Assembly (NCBI RefSeq): GCF_014205225.1
Contig: NZ_JACHNB010000001.1
Span: 8,599,501 to 8,663,500 of the forward strand
From: Actinoplanes octamycinicus
GTDB taxonomy: Bacteria; Actinomycetota; Actinomycetes; Mycobacteriales; Micromonosporaceae
Direction of reading: 5' to 3'
DNA length: 64,000 bases
Shown here: positions 28,658-36,677 of the stretch, in pieces
How positions within the stretch are numbered: the first letter of the stretch is position 1
Layout of the letters: every line of letters starts with the position of its first letter
Translations under genes and position numbers: made by a program
The notes under the pieces: model-generated
Databases searched by the model: none
The model's input: the letters and a program-made list of their open reading frames with translations, nothing else
Told to the model about the DNA's origin: nothing

Positions 28658-28690
28658 AACCGGGCCGGGCCCTACACCCGGCCCGGTTTT
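28658..28690 (+). terminator. terminator after the cellulase
   Basis: AACCGGGCCGGG and CCCGGCCCGGTT form a 12-bp stem around a 7-nt loop, followed by TTCGGGTT. About 90 bp after the stop. Confidence 0.85.
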
Positions 28691-28720
28691 CGGGTTCTCG
28701 GTCCATGCCTAAAGCTTCCC

Positions 28721-28730
28721 CTTATATAAG
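28721..28730. promoter_or_regulatory. AT-rich palindrome ahead of the arsR-AHSA1 operon
   Basis: CTTATATAAG is a perfect 10-bp palindrome, 22 bp before the GTG start, standing out in GC-rich DNA. It may overlap the -10 region and serve as the ArsR operator. Confidence 0.5.
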
Positions 28731-28752
28731 CTCCGAGTGATAGGATCCTCCC

Positions 28753-29112
28753 GTGCATGCGTTCGATGTCCTTGGGGATCCGGTGCGGCGTCGCATCCTG
28801 GAGCTGCTCGCCGACGGTGAGCAGACCTCCGGCGCGGTGACCGCGGTGATCCGTGCCGAGTTCGGCATCTCCCAGCCGGCCGTGTCGCAGCATCTGCGGG
28901 TGCTGCGCGACAACGGCTTCGCCACCGTCCGCCCGGACGGCGCCCGCCGGCTCTACGCGGTCGACGACACCGCGCTGCGCCAGGCGGACGAGTGGCTGAG
29001 CCGGTTCCGCCGCTTCTGGACGCCGCACCTCGCCGCGATGGCCACCGAGGTCGCCCGCGGCAAAAGACTGCGGCGACTGGCCGCATCCGACGACGTGAGG
29101 AGCAGCGAATGA
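28753..29112 (+). CDS. ArsR-family regulator of an AHSA1 operon
   Basis: 119 residues. The winged helix-turn-helix fills the protein: DVLGDPVRRRILELLADGEQ, then FGISQPAVSQHLRVLRDNGFATVRPDGARRLYAV split over residues 37-70. No ArsR metal-binding CxC is present, as in the subgroup paired with SRPBCC proteins. GTG 28753 is the start. The stop overlaps the next gene's ATG by 4 bp, so the two are coupled. This subgroup usually represses its own operon. Confidence 0.9.
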   Translation: MHAFDVLGDPVRRRILELLADGEQTSGAVTAVIRAEFGISQPAVSQHLRVLRDNGFATVRPDGARRLYAVDDTALRQADEWLSRFRRFWTPHLAAMATEVARGKRLRRLAASDDVRSSE

Positions 29113-29741
29113 TCGACGTGACCGAGCAGATCAACAACGTCCGGCGCACCCTCGGCGACAAGACGCTGGAGGCCGGCGAGGTCCGGGTGCTGACGATCAG
29201 CCAGGTCTACGACACCGACCTCGACGACATGTGGGACGTGGTGTCGAACCCGGAGCGGATCGCCCGCTGGTTCCTGCCGGTCTCCGGCGACCTGCACGAG
29301 GGCGGGAAGTACCAGTTCGAGGGGCAGGCCGGCGGCACCATCACCCGCTGCGACAAGCCCCGGTCGGTGGCCGCCACCTGGGAGTTCGGCGGGCAGGTCA
29401 GCTGGGTCGAGGTCCGGCTGATCCCGGAGGGCGACGGGCGCACCCGGTTCGAGCTGGAGCACACCGCGCCGATCGACGAGCACTGGGACCAGTTCGGGCC
29501 GGGCGCGGTCGGGATCGGCTGGGACATGGCGGTCTGGGGCCTGGCCAACCACCTGGCCGCGCCGGAGTCGCCGCTGGACAAGGAGGCCGCGATGGCCTGG
29601 ATGCTGTCCGACGACGGCAAGCGGTTCATGAAGCTCAGCAGCGACGCGTGGGCCGCCGCTGACCTGGCGCTCGGCACCGATCCGGCCGACGCGGAGAGGC
29701 GCGCCGCCGCGACCTACGCCGCTTACACCGCAACCGAATAG
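29109..29741 (+). CDS. AHSA1/SRPBCC-domain protein
   Basis: 210 residues, starting at the ATG that overlaps the arsR stop. The AHSA1 pattern is clear: DTDLDDMWDVVSNPERIARWF, GGKYQFEGQAGGTITRCDKPR, WEFGGQVSWVEVRLIPEGDG and a long C-terminal helix. Such proteins bind hydrophobic ligands and are often partners of ArsR regulators in detoxification-type operons. Real substrate unknown. A palindromic element of the ACGGGTG family (29776-29836) follows. Confidence 0.9.
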   Translation: MIDVTEQINNVRRTLGDKTLEAGEVRVLTISQVYDTDLDDMWDVVSNPERIARWFLPVSGDLHEGGKYQFEGQAGGTITRCDKPRSVAATWEFGGQVSWVEVRLIPEGDGRTRFELEHTAPIDEHWDQFGPGAVGIGWDMAVWGLANHLAAPESPLDKEAAMAWMLSDDGKRFMKLSSDAWAAADLALGTDPADAERRAAATYAAYTATE

Positions 29742-29775
29742 ACAATCCGCTTTCCGGTACGCCCGCAGCTCCCGC

Positions 29776-29836
29776 CCCCGGCTGGCTCGCACGGGTGTCT
29801 CGACCCGCTTGAGGCACCCGTGCGAGCCAGCCGGGG
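29776..29836. repeat. long palindrome of the ACGGGTG/CACCCGT family
   Basis: A perfect 22-bp inverted repeat (29776-29797 with 29815-29836) around a 17-nt centre that can pair further (TCTCGA against TTGAGG). Outer stem GGCTGGCTCGC. It lies between the convergent AHSA1 and phosphotransferase genes and may terminate both. Same core as 49521, 49630 and the 110-bp array. Confidence 0.9.
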
Positions 29837-29919
29837 AGCGCTTGCCGCGGCCGGGACGGGGACCCGCGACGGGCGCCGCGGGGTTGCTCCCGGAGAGCGG
29901 CGAACCACCGGGCGGCGGG

Positions 29920-30786
29920 TCAGTCGTCGGCCAGCAGCGCGTCCAGCACAGGACGGTCGTTCGTGACGGCGGCCTTCCACAGTGCCCAGCCCCGCCCTCG
30001 CTGCCACGTGGCGGGGTCCACGGCCAGCCGCTCCCGGAAGAGCCGGCGGCCGGCCGGGGGCAGGAAGGTCCAGGCGATCACCAGGTCGCACGCCGGATCG
30101 CCGACCCCGCACGTCCCGAAATCGATCACCGCGCTCAGCCGGCCGTCGCGGACCAGCAGGTTGCCGGGCGCGACGTCGCCGTGGAACCACACCGGCTTCC
30201 CGGTCCACCTCGCGGCCAGCGCCGCCTCCCAGTGGTCCAGCAGCGCGGCGCCGTCGGGCAGGTCCGCGGCGGCCGACCGCATCATGGCGTCGTAGGTGCG
30301 CAGCGGCCCGCCGCGGTACCAGTTGTGCAGGCCGGGCGGCGGGCCGTCGGCGGCGTCGACCCGCTGCAGGGCGAGCAGGAAGTCGGCGACCGCGACCGCG
30401 AAGGCGCCGGTGTCCTCGACCTTCGCGGTGGCGGCCGGCTCGCCGTCCAGCCAGCGGTAGACCGACCACGGATGCGGGTAGTCCGCGGTGGGCAGACCCT
30501 CGCCGAGTGGCGCCGGGATCGGCAGCGGCACCTGGCGGGCCAGGACCGGGAGCCAGCGCTGCTCCTTGGCGACCGCGCCGGCGTACTCCCCGGCGCTGGG
30601 CAGCCGCACCAGCATGTCGTCGCCCAGGTGGAAGGTCCGGTTGTCCCAGCCGGGTGTGTCGACCGGGCGGACCGGCAGCGCGGCCCACTCCGGGAACTGG
30701 GCGGCGATCAGGCGCTCCACCAGCTCGGTGGCGATCGGCGGGCGGTGCGGGACGGGGCCCAGGTCGAACTCCGGTTCGTCAGTCAC
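29920..30786 (-). CDS. aminoglycoside/choline-kinase-like phosphotransferase
   Basis: 288 residues of the APH fold. The catalytic loop is WFHGDVAPGNLLV and the metal-binding DFG equivalent is VIDFGTCGVGDPACDL. The N-terminal lobe has a strand with DDMLVRLPSAGEYAGAVAKEQ, where a substrate-phosphate-binding Lys/Glu pair is expected. The family phosphorylates aminoglycosides, macrolides or small alcohols; the substrate is unknown here. GTG 30786 was chosen over a longer ATG 30876 because the upstream residues are Arg/Pro-rich and unlike the family. Confidence 0.88.
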   Translation of the reverse strand: MTDEPEFDLGPVPHRPPIATELVERLIAAQFPEWAALPVRPVDTPGWDNRTFHLGDDMLVRLPSAGEYAGAVAKEQRWLPVLARQVPLPIPAPLGEGLPTADYPHPWSVYRWLDGEPAATAKVEDTGAFAVAVADFLLALQRVDAADGPPPGLHNWYRGGPLRTYDAMMRSAAADLPDGAALLDHWEAALAARWTGKPVWFHGDVAPGNLLVRDGRLSAVIDFGTCGVGDPACDLVIAWTFLPPAGRRLFRERLAVDPATWQRGRGWALWKAAVTNDRPVLDALLADD

Positions 30787-30881
30787 CGGAACACCCCACC
30801 GTCGCCCGGTCCGGCCCGGCAAGCGATTTACCGGCCGTGTCGCGGATTGCCTCGGCGGCCGGGATGGCGTATCCACAGCTC

Positions 30882-31232
30882 ATGGACGGGGATGAACTGT
30901 TGCAGCACTGTCTGGCCAAGCCCGGCGCCTGGCAGGACGAGCCCTGGGAGGGCGACGTCGTGGTCAAGGTCGGGCCGAAGATCTTCGCGTTCCTCGGCAG
31001 CACCGGCAGCACCGTCGGGGTGAAGTGCGGCAAGGGCCGGGACCTGGCCGACGAGTGGCTGACCCGCTATCCGGAGGACGCCAGCGCCAGCGCCTACATC
31101 GGCCGGCACGGCTGGAACACGCTGCGCTTGCGGGGCGCGATCCCGGCCGACGAGATCCGGGAGGCGGTCGACGCCTCCTACGACGCGGTCGTCGCGACCC
31201 TGCCCAAAAAGGACCGCCCCGCCGCCGAGTGA
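30882..31232 (+). CDS. YjbR/MmcQ-family protein
   Basis: 116 residues, the usual size of the YjbR (CyaY-like fold) family. Signatures are LLQHCLAKPGAWQDEPW, KIFAFLGSTGSTVGVKCG, IGRHGWNTLRLRGAIPADEIREAV. These bind DNA in some species, but function is not settled. An in-frame ATG at 30864 is possible. It is divergent from the phosphotransferase gene and is the last gene before IS copy 1. Confidence 0.88.
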   Translation: MDGDELLQHCLAKPGAWQDEPWEGDVVVKVGPKIFAFLGSTGSTVGVKCGKGRDLADEWLTRYPEDASASAYIGRHGWNTLRLRGAIPADEIREAVDASYDAVVATLPKKDRPAAE

Positions 31233-31278
31233 ACCGGCCTCGGGGGTTTGATGCTGACTGGCTTCGCTTCGCTCCGCG

Positions 31279-31296
31279 GCGGCCAGATCAGGCCGC
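31279..31296. repeat. hairpin at the left edge of IS copy 1
   Basis: GCGGCC-AGATCA-GGCCGC is a perfect 6-bp stem. It abuts the start of the sequence shared by both IS copies (31298). Copy 2 also abuts a GATC-containing GGCC hairpin. IS110-family elements often insert at palindromic sites, so this is probably the target or the outer edge of the element. Confidence 0.55.
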
Positions 31297-31325
31297 TCGG
31301 CCCGCGCTACTTAAAGAGAATTTGG

Positions 31326-31541
31326 TGTACGACCGCGGCCCGGCCAGGCTTGGTCGAGGTGATCGGTAGGGTGCTCAGGCCCGCGCTGCCCACTCATATG
31401 GCGGGGTGTGGCTCTCTCCCGGCTTGGACCCTGCCGGTCACCGTGGCGCGGAGTGGCTGAAGAGGGGTTTGCCCAGCTGTAAGTAGCGTTGCCCTCCCGC
31501 TGGTGTGGTTCTGCCGCGACGACGGGAAGGTCAACGGGTAC
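31326..31541 (+). ncRNA. candidate bridge RNA in the left end of IS copy 1
   Basis: IS110 elements carry a structured guide RNA in a noncoding end that pairs with donor and target DNA. This left end differs from copy 2 at only a handful of positions (31323-31325, 31372-31373, 31397, 31501), while the transposase proteins differ at about 9% of residues. Two differences, TG against ATT at 31372 and T against G at 31397, lie 24 nt apart on either side of a GC-rich core, as expected of the two target-guide strands of an internal loop. No folding was run. Exact ends unknown. Confidence 0.5.
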
Positions 31542-32720
31542 ATGGGTCAGCTGATCATTGGAGTCGATCCGCACAAGCGGTCCGCGACGATCGAGATCAT
31601 CAACGAGCGTGAACAGGTGCTGGCCCGTGGCAGGTACGGCACCGACACCGGTGGCTACCAGCAGATGCTCGCCGCCGGCCGCCGTCACGCCGGCCGGGTG
31701 TGGGCGGTCGAGGGCTGTAACGGCATCGGCCGGCACCTGGCCCAGCGGCTGGTCGCCGACGGCGAAACCGTGCTGGACGTCCCGGCGAAACTCGCCGCGA
31801 AAGCCCGCAACTTTGACACCGGGCACGGCCGTAAAACCGACGGTCACGACGCGCACCACATCGCGGTGACCGCCCTGCGCACCCCGGGCCTGCGCCGCGT
31901 TCACGCCGACGGCGCCACCGTCGCGCTGCGGCTGCTGGCCGACCGCCGCGACCAGCTCGGCGCCACCCGCACCGAGACCATCAACCGGCTGCACCAGCTA
32001 CTGCTCGAACTGATCCCCGGCGGCGCGAAGAAGAACCTGACCACCGACCAGGCCCGCACCCTGCTCGAACGCGTCAGCGTCCCGGCCGGCGACATCGTCA
32101 CCGCCACCCGCTATCAGCTGGCCGGCGACCTGGCCGACGAGCTCACCACCCTGGACACCAAGATCAAAGCAGCCAACCGGCAGCTGAAGACCGTGCTGGC
32201 CGCCACCGGCACCCAGCTGACCAGCCTCAACGGCATCGGCCCCTCCGGCGCCGCCCGCCTGCTCGGCGACATCGGCGACATCAGCCGCTTCCCGACCCGC
32301 GGGCACTTCGCCACCTGGAACGGCACCGCCCCCATCGACGTGTCCTCCGGCGACAACCATCATCACCGGCTCAACCGGGCCGGGAACCGGCGCATCAACC
32401 GGGTCCTGCACATCATGGCCATCACCCAGCTCCGCTTCGACACCCCCGGCCGCGCCTACTACCAGCGCAAACGCGCCGAAGGCAAAACCGCGATGGAAGC
32501 CATGCGAGCGTTGAAACGACGCCTGTCCGACACCGTCTACCGCCAAATGATCAAAGACGACCACACGGCACAACAGACAGCGACGGGTCCGGGAGGACAC
32601 ACGGGGGCGACTCTGAACTCCAGCGCGGCCGACCCAAACCCCAAGATCGACACTTCGGAAAAGTCACAACCCGGACCCGCCAACCACCACCCTAAAACAC
32701 CCCTCACACCAACCCCTTGA
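31503..32720 (+). CDS. IS110-family DEDD transposase (recombinase), copy 1
   Basis: 405 residues from GTG 31503, or 392 from ATG 31542 (MGQLIIGVDPHKRSATIEI), which better matches the family start. The N-terminal RuvC-like DEDD domain shows D in IGVDPHK, E in AVEGCNGIG, and DGHDAHHIA. The C-terminal transposase_20 domain shows LTSLNGIGPSGAARLLGDIG, FATWNGTAPIDVSSGD and HHHRLNRAGNRRIN, with the catalytic Ser region. The final 50 residues are low in structure and nearly identical at DNA level to copy 2, so they may be right-end DNA read through. Appears intact. Confidence 0.95.
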   Translation: MWFCRDDGKVNGYMGQLIIGVDPHKRSATIEIINEREQVLARGRYGTDTGGYQQMLAAGRRHAGRVWAVEGCNGIGRHLAQRLVADGETVLDVPAKLAAKARNFDTGHGRKTDGHDAHHIAVTALRTPGLRRVHADGATVALRLLADRRDQLGATRTETINRLHQLLLELIPGGAKKNLTTDQARTLLERVSVPAGDIVTATRYQLAGDLADELTTLDTKIKAANRQLKTVLAATGTQLTSLNGIGPSGAARLLGDIGDISRFPTRGHFATWNGTAPIDVSSGDNHHHRLNRAGNRRINRVLHIMAITQLRFDTPGRAYYQRKRAEGKTAMEAMRALKRRLSDTVYRQMIKDDHTAQQTATGPGGHTGATLNSSAADPNPKIDTSEKSQPGPANHHPKTPLTPTP

Positions 32721-32788
32721 CAGAGGGGTGCCGGGAGCATGCGATCCGCACCCCGGCGGACGCGCATCCATTAAGATCTTGATCTTTC

Positions 32789-33385
32789 TCAGCACGCCCC
32801 GAGGACGAACTCCACCAGGGCGGCGGCGTAGTCGTCGGCGCCGGCCGCCACCTGGTCGCGCAGGTGCGGCGGGGTGGCCAGGACGTGGTTCATCACGCCG
32901 CCGCAGACGCAGTCGAGCAGCAGGGTGACGCTGGTGTCCGGGTGCAGCTCGCCGCGGGCGATGGCCCGGCGGACGATCGCCCGGGCGGCCAGGACCTGGG
33001 ACTCCTGGAGCCGGTGCAGGTGGTCGCGGACCTCCGGGACGCGCTGCGCGTCGACCCGGAGCTGCAGCGCGGCGCGGCCGGACTCGCCCAGGTAGGAGCG
33101 CTGGATCTGACGGGCCAGGCTGATCAGGTCGGCGCGCACCGAGCCGGTGTCGATGTCCTCGATCCCGTTGAGCCGGGCGGCGAGGGCGGCGGCGAGCAGC
33201 GCCTCCTTGTTCGGCCAGCGGAGGTAGATGGAGGCCTTCCCGACGCCGGCCCGCCGGGCGACCGTGTCGATGGTGAAGCGGTGCCAGCCGTTCTCCCCGA
33301 AGACCTCGGCGGCGGCCCGGGTGATGCGCTCGTCGACCTCCGGGTCGCGGGGGCGCCCGACCGGGCCTTGTGGGGTTGCTGACAT
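32789..33385 (-). CDS. TetR-family transcriptional regulator
   Basis: 198 residues. The helix-turn-helix (about 15-62) is VDERITRAAAEVFGENGW and VARRAGVGKASIYLRWPNKEALL. The C-terminal helices form the ligand and dimer part (LLDCVCGGVMNHVLA). It is divergent from a metallo-beta-lactamase-fold gene with an inverted repeat between them, so it probably represses that gene and itself. Its ligand is unknown. IS copy 1 ends just past its stop. Confidence 0.92.
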   Translation of the reverse strand: MSATPQGPVGRPRDPEVDERITRAAAEVFGENGWHRFTIDTVARRAGVGKASIYLRWPNKEALLAAALAARLNGIEDIDTGSVRADLISLARQIQRSYLGESGRAALQLRVDAQRVPEVRDHLHRLQESQVLAARAIVRRAIARGELHPDTSVTLLLDCVCGGVMNHVLATPPHLRDQVAAGADDYAAALVEFVLGAC

Positions 33386-33436
33386 CGGGCTGGCTCCCGT
33401 TGCTGGGCGGATCTTGATCAGTATAGGGTCGGCTTT

Positions 33437-33455
33437 CTAGACCAAAGTCGTCTAG
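33437..33455. promoter_or_regulatory. TetR operator candidate
   Basis: CTAGAC-N7-GTCTAG (spacer CAAAGTC) lies 15 bp before the metallo-hydrolase start and 52 bp before the tetR start. The arms extend imperfectly outward (TTT against GAA). CTAG is rare in GC-rich DNA, which strengthens the case. Confidence 0.7.
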
Positions 33456-33469
33456 GAAGTGGGGTTCGA

Positions 33470-34507
33470 ATGGCATCGATCACCCGTGCGGCCGGCGACG
33501 AGATCGTCGTGACCGGTGTGGCGCAGCGCGAGGCGTGGCGGGCGCGCGTGCTGCCGCCGGTGGAGCGGCTGGCCGGGGGGATCTGGTCGGTGCCGGTGCC
33601 GATCCCGCACAACCCGCTGCGCTACACGCTGTCCTATCTGATCCCCGGCGACGACGGCCTGGTCGTGGTCGATCCGGGCTGGGCGAGCGACGAGGGCTGG
33701 GCGGCGCTGCAGGCGGGGCTGGTCGCGGCCGGCGCCTCCCCGGCGGACGTGCTCGGCGTGGTGGTCACCCACGTGCACGCCGACCACCACGGTCTGTCGA
33801 AAAGGCTGCAGGACGCGGGCGCCTGGGTCGCCATGCACCCGGACGAGCGCGACGCGCTGAACCCGAGCGGCTCCCCCGCCGACTGGCTGCGGGCGCACCA
33901 CGTGCCCGAGGCGGAGATCGCGGCGCTGGCCGGCACCATCGGCAAGCACCGGATGGCCGCCGCCGCCCAGCCGGACGTGCTGCTCCACGACGGTGATCTG
34001 GTCCCGCTGGCCGGGCGTCAGGTGCGGACGGTCTGGACGCCCGGGCACACCCCGGGGCACATCTGCCTGCTGGAGCCTTCCGCCGGTGTGCTGCTGACCG
34101 GCGACCACCTGCTGCCCCGGATCAGTCCGAACATCGGCTTGCAGCGACCCGGGTCGTCGCCGCTGGAGTCGTTCCTGGAGTCGCTGGACCGGGTCGCCGC
34201 GCACGACGAGCTGGAGGCGTTCCCGGCGCATGAGTACCGGTTCCGCGGCATCGCCGCCCGCGCCCGGCAGCTCCGGGTCCACCACGAGGAGCGCTGCGAC
34301 GAGATCGTCGCCGCGGTCGAGCGGCTGGAGCAGCCCACCATCTGGCAGCTCGCCGCGAGCCTGACCTGGTCACGGCCGTGGGACGAGATCGGGCCGATGC
34401 GGGTCGGCGCGGTCGCCGAGACCATGGCGCACGTGCGCTACCTCGCCGACCGGGGTGCGCTGCACTGGTCCGGCGAGCACGTGACGCGGCCCGCCACCCG
34501 GGGGTGA
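33470..34507 (+). CDS. metallo-beta-lactamase-fold hydrolase
   Basis: 345 residues. The zinc motif is H101-V-H103-A-D105-H106 (HVHADHHG), with the next ligands in TPGHTPGHICL and LTGDHLLPR, and a late His in AFPAHEYRF. A helical C-terminal region with AVERLEQPTIWQLAASL matches the extra winged-helix-like domain of LACTB2-like and related hydrolases. Likely substrate is a thioester or RNA-like ester; not determinable. GGAAGTGGGG precedes the ATG. Controlled by the divergent TetR. Confidence 0.9.
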   Translation: MASITRAAGDEIVVTGVAQREAWRARVLPPVERLAGGIWSVPVPIPHNPLRYTLSYLIPGDDGLVVVDPGWASDEGWAALQAGLVAAGASPADVLGVVVTHVHADHHGLSKRLQDAGAWVAMHPDERDALNPSGSPADWLRAHHVPEAEIAALAGTIGKHRMAAAAQPDVLLHDGDLVPLAGRQVRTVWTPGHTPGHICLLEPSAGVLLTGDHLLPRISPNIGLQRPGSSPLESFLESLDRVAAHDELEAFPAHEYRFRGIAARARQLRVHHEERCDEIVAAVERLEQPTIWQLAASLTWSRPWDEIGPMRVGAVAETMAHVRYLADRGALHWSGEHVTRPATRG

Positions 34508-34524
34508 CGGGCCGGTGACGAGCG

Positions 34525-35562
34525 TCAGGCGAGCTTCTTGGACTTCGTGATCGCGGCGGTGATCGCCTCGATCAGCGGCGCCGCGTGGTTCCAGGAGTAG
34601 ATCGGCACGGCCTGCCACGGGAAGACCTGGTTGGCCTTGACCGCGGGCAGCGCGGCCCAGGACGGCTTGGACGCCAGGTCCTTCGGCTGCAGGGTGCCGG
34701 TGCGCGCGTCCAGGAAGATGATGTCCGCCTTGTACTTGTCGGCGTTCTCCCAGCTCAACGACTCGTAGTAGTCGGCACCCTTGACCTCGGGCATGATCAG
34801 GTCGACGCCGAGCTCCTTGAAGTACATCAGGTCGGAGCTGACCGCCGCGCTGGAGACGTAGAAGACGTCCGCCGCGCCGGAGCCGAACAGCACCTTGATC
34901 CCGCCGGACGCCTTCGCCGCGGCGGTCAGGTCAGCGGCCGCCTTCTCGAAGCGGGCCTTGGCCTCGGTGACCTTCGGCGCGTTCAGGTCGGCGCCGAGCG
35001 ACTTGGCCAGCTCGGCGTACCGCTCGATCGGCTTGTTCAGCGGCACCCGGCCGACGGTGATCAGCGCGTTCGACGGGGCGACGGCGAGGATCTTGTCCTT
35101 CGACTCGTCCGGCACGTACCACCACGCGCCCTGGTCGAACTGGTGGGTGACCAGCAGGTCCGGGGTGAGCGCGGCGTACTTCTCGACGGAGAACTCGCCC
35201 CACGCGTTGCCGACGATCTGGACCTTGTTGATGTCCAGGTCACCGGCCTGTTCCTCGGCGGTGCCGTCGGCCTTCTTGGTCTCGCCGAAGACGCCGACGA
35301 TCTTGTCCTGCAGGCCCAGGTCGGCCAGGGCGGCCGCGGTGCCGGTGAAGGCGACGATCTTCGACGGGGTCTTGTCGCCCTTCAACTCCTTGGGCTGGTC
35401 GTCGGTGAAGGTCCACGGACCGGCGGCGGCGGAGGCGGCGGTGCCCGGCGCGGCCGTGTCGTCGTCCTTGCTGCCACACGCGCTCAGGACGGCGCCCAGA
35501 GCAGCGGCACCTCCCGCGGCGAGCAGGCCACGGCGGGACAGGGGAAGGGAGGAATAAGACAT
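34525..35562 (-). CDS. iron-siderophore ABC transporter, substrate-binding lipoprotein
   Basis: 345 residues. The N-terminus has a twin-Arg (SRRGLLAAGGAAALGAVL) and a lipobox LSAC, so it is a lipid-anchored binding protein, possibly exported by Tat. The FecB/FepB-type fold follows: KIVAFTGTAAALADLGL, LTPDLLVTHQFDQG, DIIFLDARTG. It captures a ferric siderophore and hands it to the divergent permeases. Met 35562 is chosen because it starts just before the signal; 35589 would add nine residues. An iron box lies between it and the permease genes. Confidence 0.92.
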   Translation of the reverse strand: MSYSSLPLSRRGLLAAGGAAALGAVLSACGSKDDDTAAPGTAASAAAGPWTFTDDQPKELKGDKTPSKIVAFTGTAAALADLGLQDKIVGVFGETKKADGTAEEQAGDLDINKVQIVGNAWGEFSVEKYAALTPDLLVTHQFDQGAWWYVPDESKDKILAVAPSNALITVGRVPLNKPIERYAELAKSLGADLNAPKVTEAKARFEKAAADLTAAAKASGGIKVLFGSGAADVFYVSSAAVSSDLMYFKELGVDLIMPEVKGADYYESLSWENADKYKADIIFLDARTGTLQPKDLASKPSWAALPAVKANQVFPWQAVPIYSWNHAAPLIEAITAAITKSKKLA

Positions 35563-35607
35563 GCTCACATCTTTCGCAAGGCAACACACCGGTCGCTCGA
35601 CCGCTGG

Positions 35608-35626
35608 GATGGTTAGGCTAACCTAA
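35608..35626. promoter_or_regulatory. DmdR/IdeR-type iron box
   Basis: The 19-mer GATGGTTAGGCTAACCTAA matches 16 of 19 positions of the actinobacterial iron-box consensus (TTAGGTTAGGCTAACCTAA). It sits 45 bp upstream of the binding-protein start and 4 bp upstream of the permease start, so Fe-bound repressor can block both transcripts. Confidence 0.9.
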
Positions 35627-35630
35627 CGAG

Positions 35631-36677
35631 GTGTACGCGCGTCAACAGGATCCGCCGGAAGCGGACGGGAGTGCCACACTGTCCACCATCGACACCCGCC
35701 CTTCGGTGGCCGCGAGACCGGTCGGGCTCCTGGTCGCGGTCGTGGTGCTCGCCGTGGTGCTGGTCCTCGGGATCGGCTTCGGGGCTCGGTTCCTCACCCC
35801 CGGCGAGGTCTGGGCCGGGCTGGTCGACCCCGGTTCGCCGTTCTACCGGATCGTGCACGAGATGCGGCTGCCCCGTACGCTGCTCGGCCTGGTCGTCGGC
35901 CTGGCCCTGGGCCTGGCCGGCGCGATCATGCAAGCCCTGACCCGCAACCCGCTGGCCGATCCCGGCCTGCTCGGCATCAACGCCGGTGCCTCGGCGGCGG
36001 TGGCCAGCGCGGCCGCCTTCCTGGGCATCGGCACCTTCGCCGGCTGGGTGTGGTTCGCCCTGGCCGGCGCCGCGGTGGTCACCGCCCTGGTCTACGCGGT
36101 CGGCGGCGGCCGGTCGGCCACCCCGGCCCGGCTGGCCCTGGCCGGCGCCGCGCTGAACGCCGCGCTCTACTCCTACGTCAGCGCGGTGATGCTGGCCAAC
36201 ACCGCGTCGATCGAGAAGATGCGCTTCTGGACGGTCGGCTCGCTGGCCAGCGCCGACTTCGGCACGCTGCGGCAGGTCACCCCGTTCATCCTGGCCGGGG
36301 TGCTGATCGCACTGGCCGTCGCCCGCCCGCTGAACGCGCTGTCGCTCGGCGACGACGCGGCCCGCGCGCTCGGCGCCAGGCCCGGCGTGATCCGCGCCCT
36401 GGTGATCGTCGCGGTCACCCTGCTCTGCGGGGCGGCCACCGCGGCGTGTGGCCCGATCGTCTTCGTCGGCCTGCTCATCCCGCACCTGGTCCGCCCGATC
36501 ACCGGGCCGGACCTGCGGTGGCTGCTGCCGTACACGATGGTCCTCGCCCCGGTGCTGCTGGTCGGCGCCGACGTCCTCGGCCGGGTCCTGGGCAGCCCCG
36601 GCGAGCTGCAGGTCGGCGTGGTCACCGCGGTCCTCGGCGGCCCCCTCTTCCTCTACCTGGTGCGAGTCGCGAAATGA
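35631..36677 (+). CDS. FecCD-type iron-siderophore ABC permease, first subunit
   Basis: 348 residues with about nine or ten helices. The FecCD signatures are RLPRTLLGLVVGLALGLAG, QALTRNPLADPGLLGINAGAS and PIVFVGLLIPHLVRPITGPD (the coupling segment contacting the ATPase). It begins at GTG 35631, four bases after the iron box, so translation starts very near the transcription start. It overlaps the second permease by 4 bp (ATGA). Together with the binding protein and ATPase it imports a ferric siderophore. Confidence 0.94.
   Translation: MYARQQDPPEADGSATLSTIDTRPSVAARPVGLLVAVVVLAVVLVLGIGFGARFLTPGEVWAGLVDPGSPFYRIVHEMRLPRTLLGLVVGLALGLAGAIMQALTRNPLADPGLLGINAGASAAVASAAAFLGIGTFAGWVWFALAGAAVVTALVYAVGGGRSATPARLALAGAALNAALYSYVSAVMLANTASIEKMRFWTVGSLASADFGTLRQVTPFILAGVLIALAVARPLNALSLGDDAARALGARPGVIRALVIVAVTLLCGAATAACGPIVFVGLLIPHLVRPITGPDLRWLLPYTMVLAPVLLVGADVLGRVLGSPGELQVGVVTAVLGGPLFLYLVRVAK

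Larger units (their letters stand above)
31298..32761 (+). mobile_element. IS110-family insertion sequence, copy 1
   Basis: 1464 bp shared with copy 2 (59126-60589, same length). Content: a left noncoding end of about 205-245 bp, one DEDD transposase gene, and a short right end with a 7-bp stem hairpin (GGGGTGC/GCACCCC, 32725-32754). No terminal inverted repeats and no obvious target duplication, as usual for IS110. Outside the shared block the copies agree again at matched distances: GCGGCCAGATC 8 bp to the left and TCTTGATCTT 15 bp to the right. The true ends may therefore be 31279 and about 32786. Confidence 0.88.
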
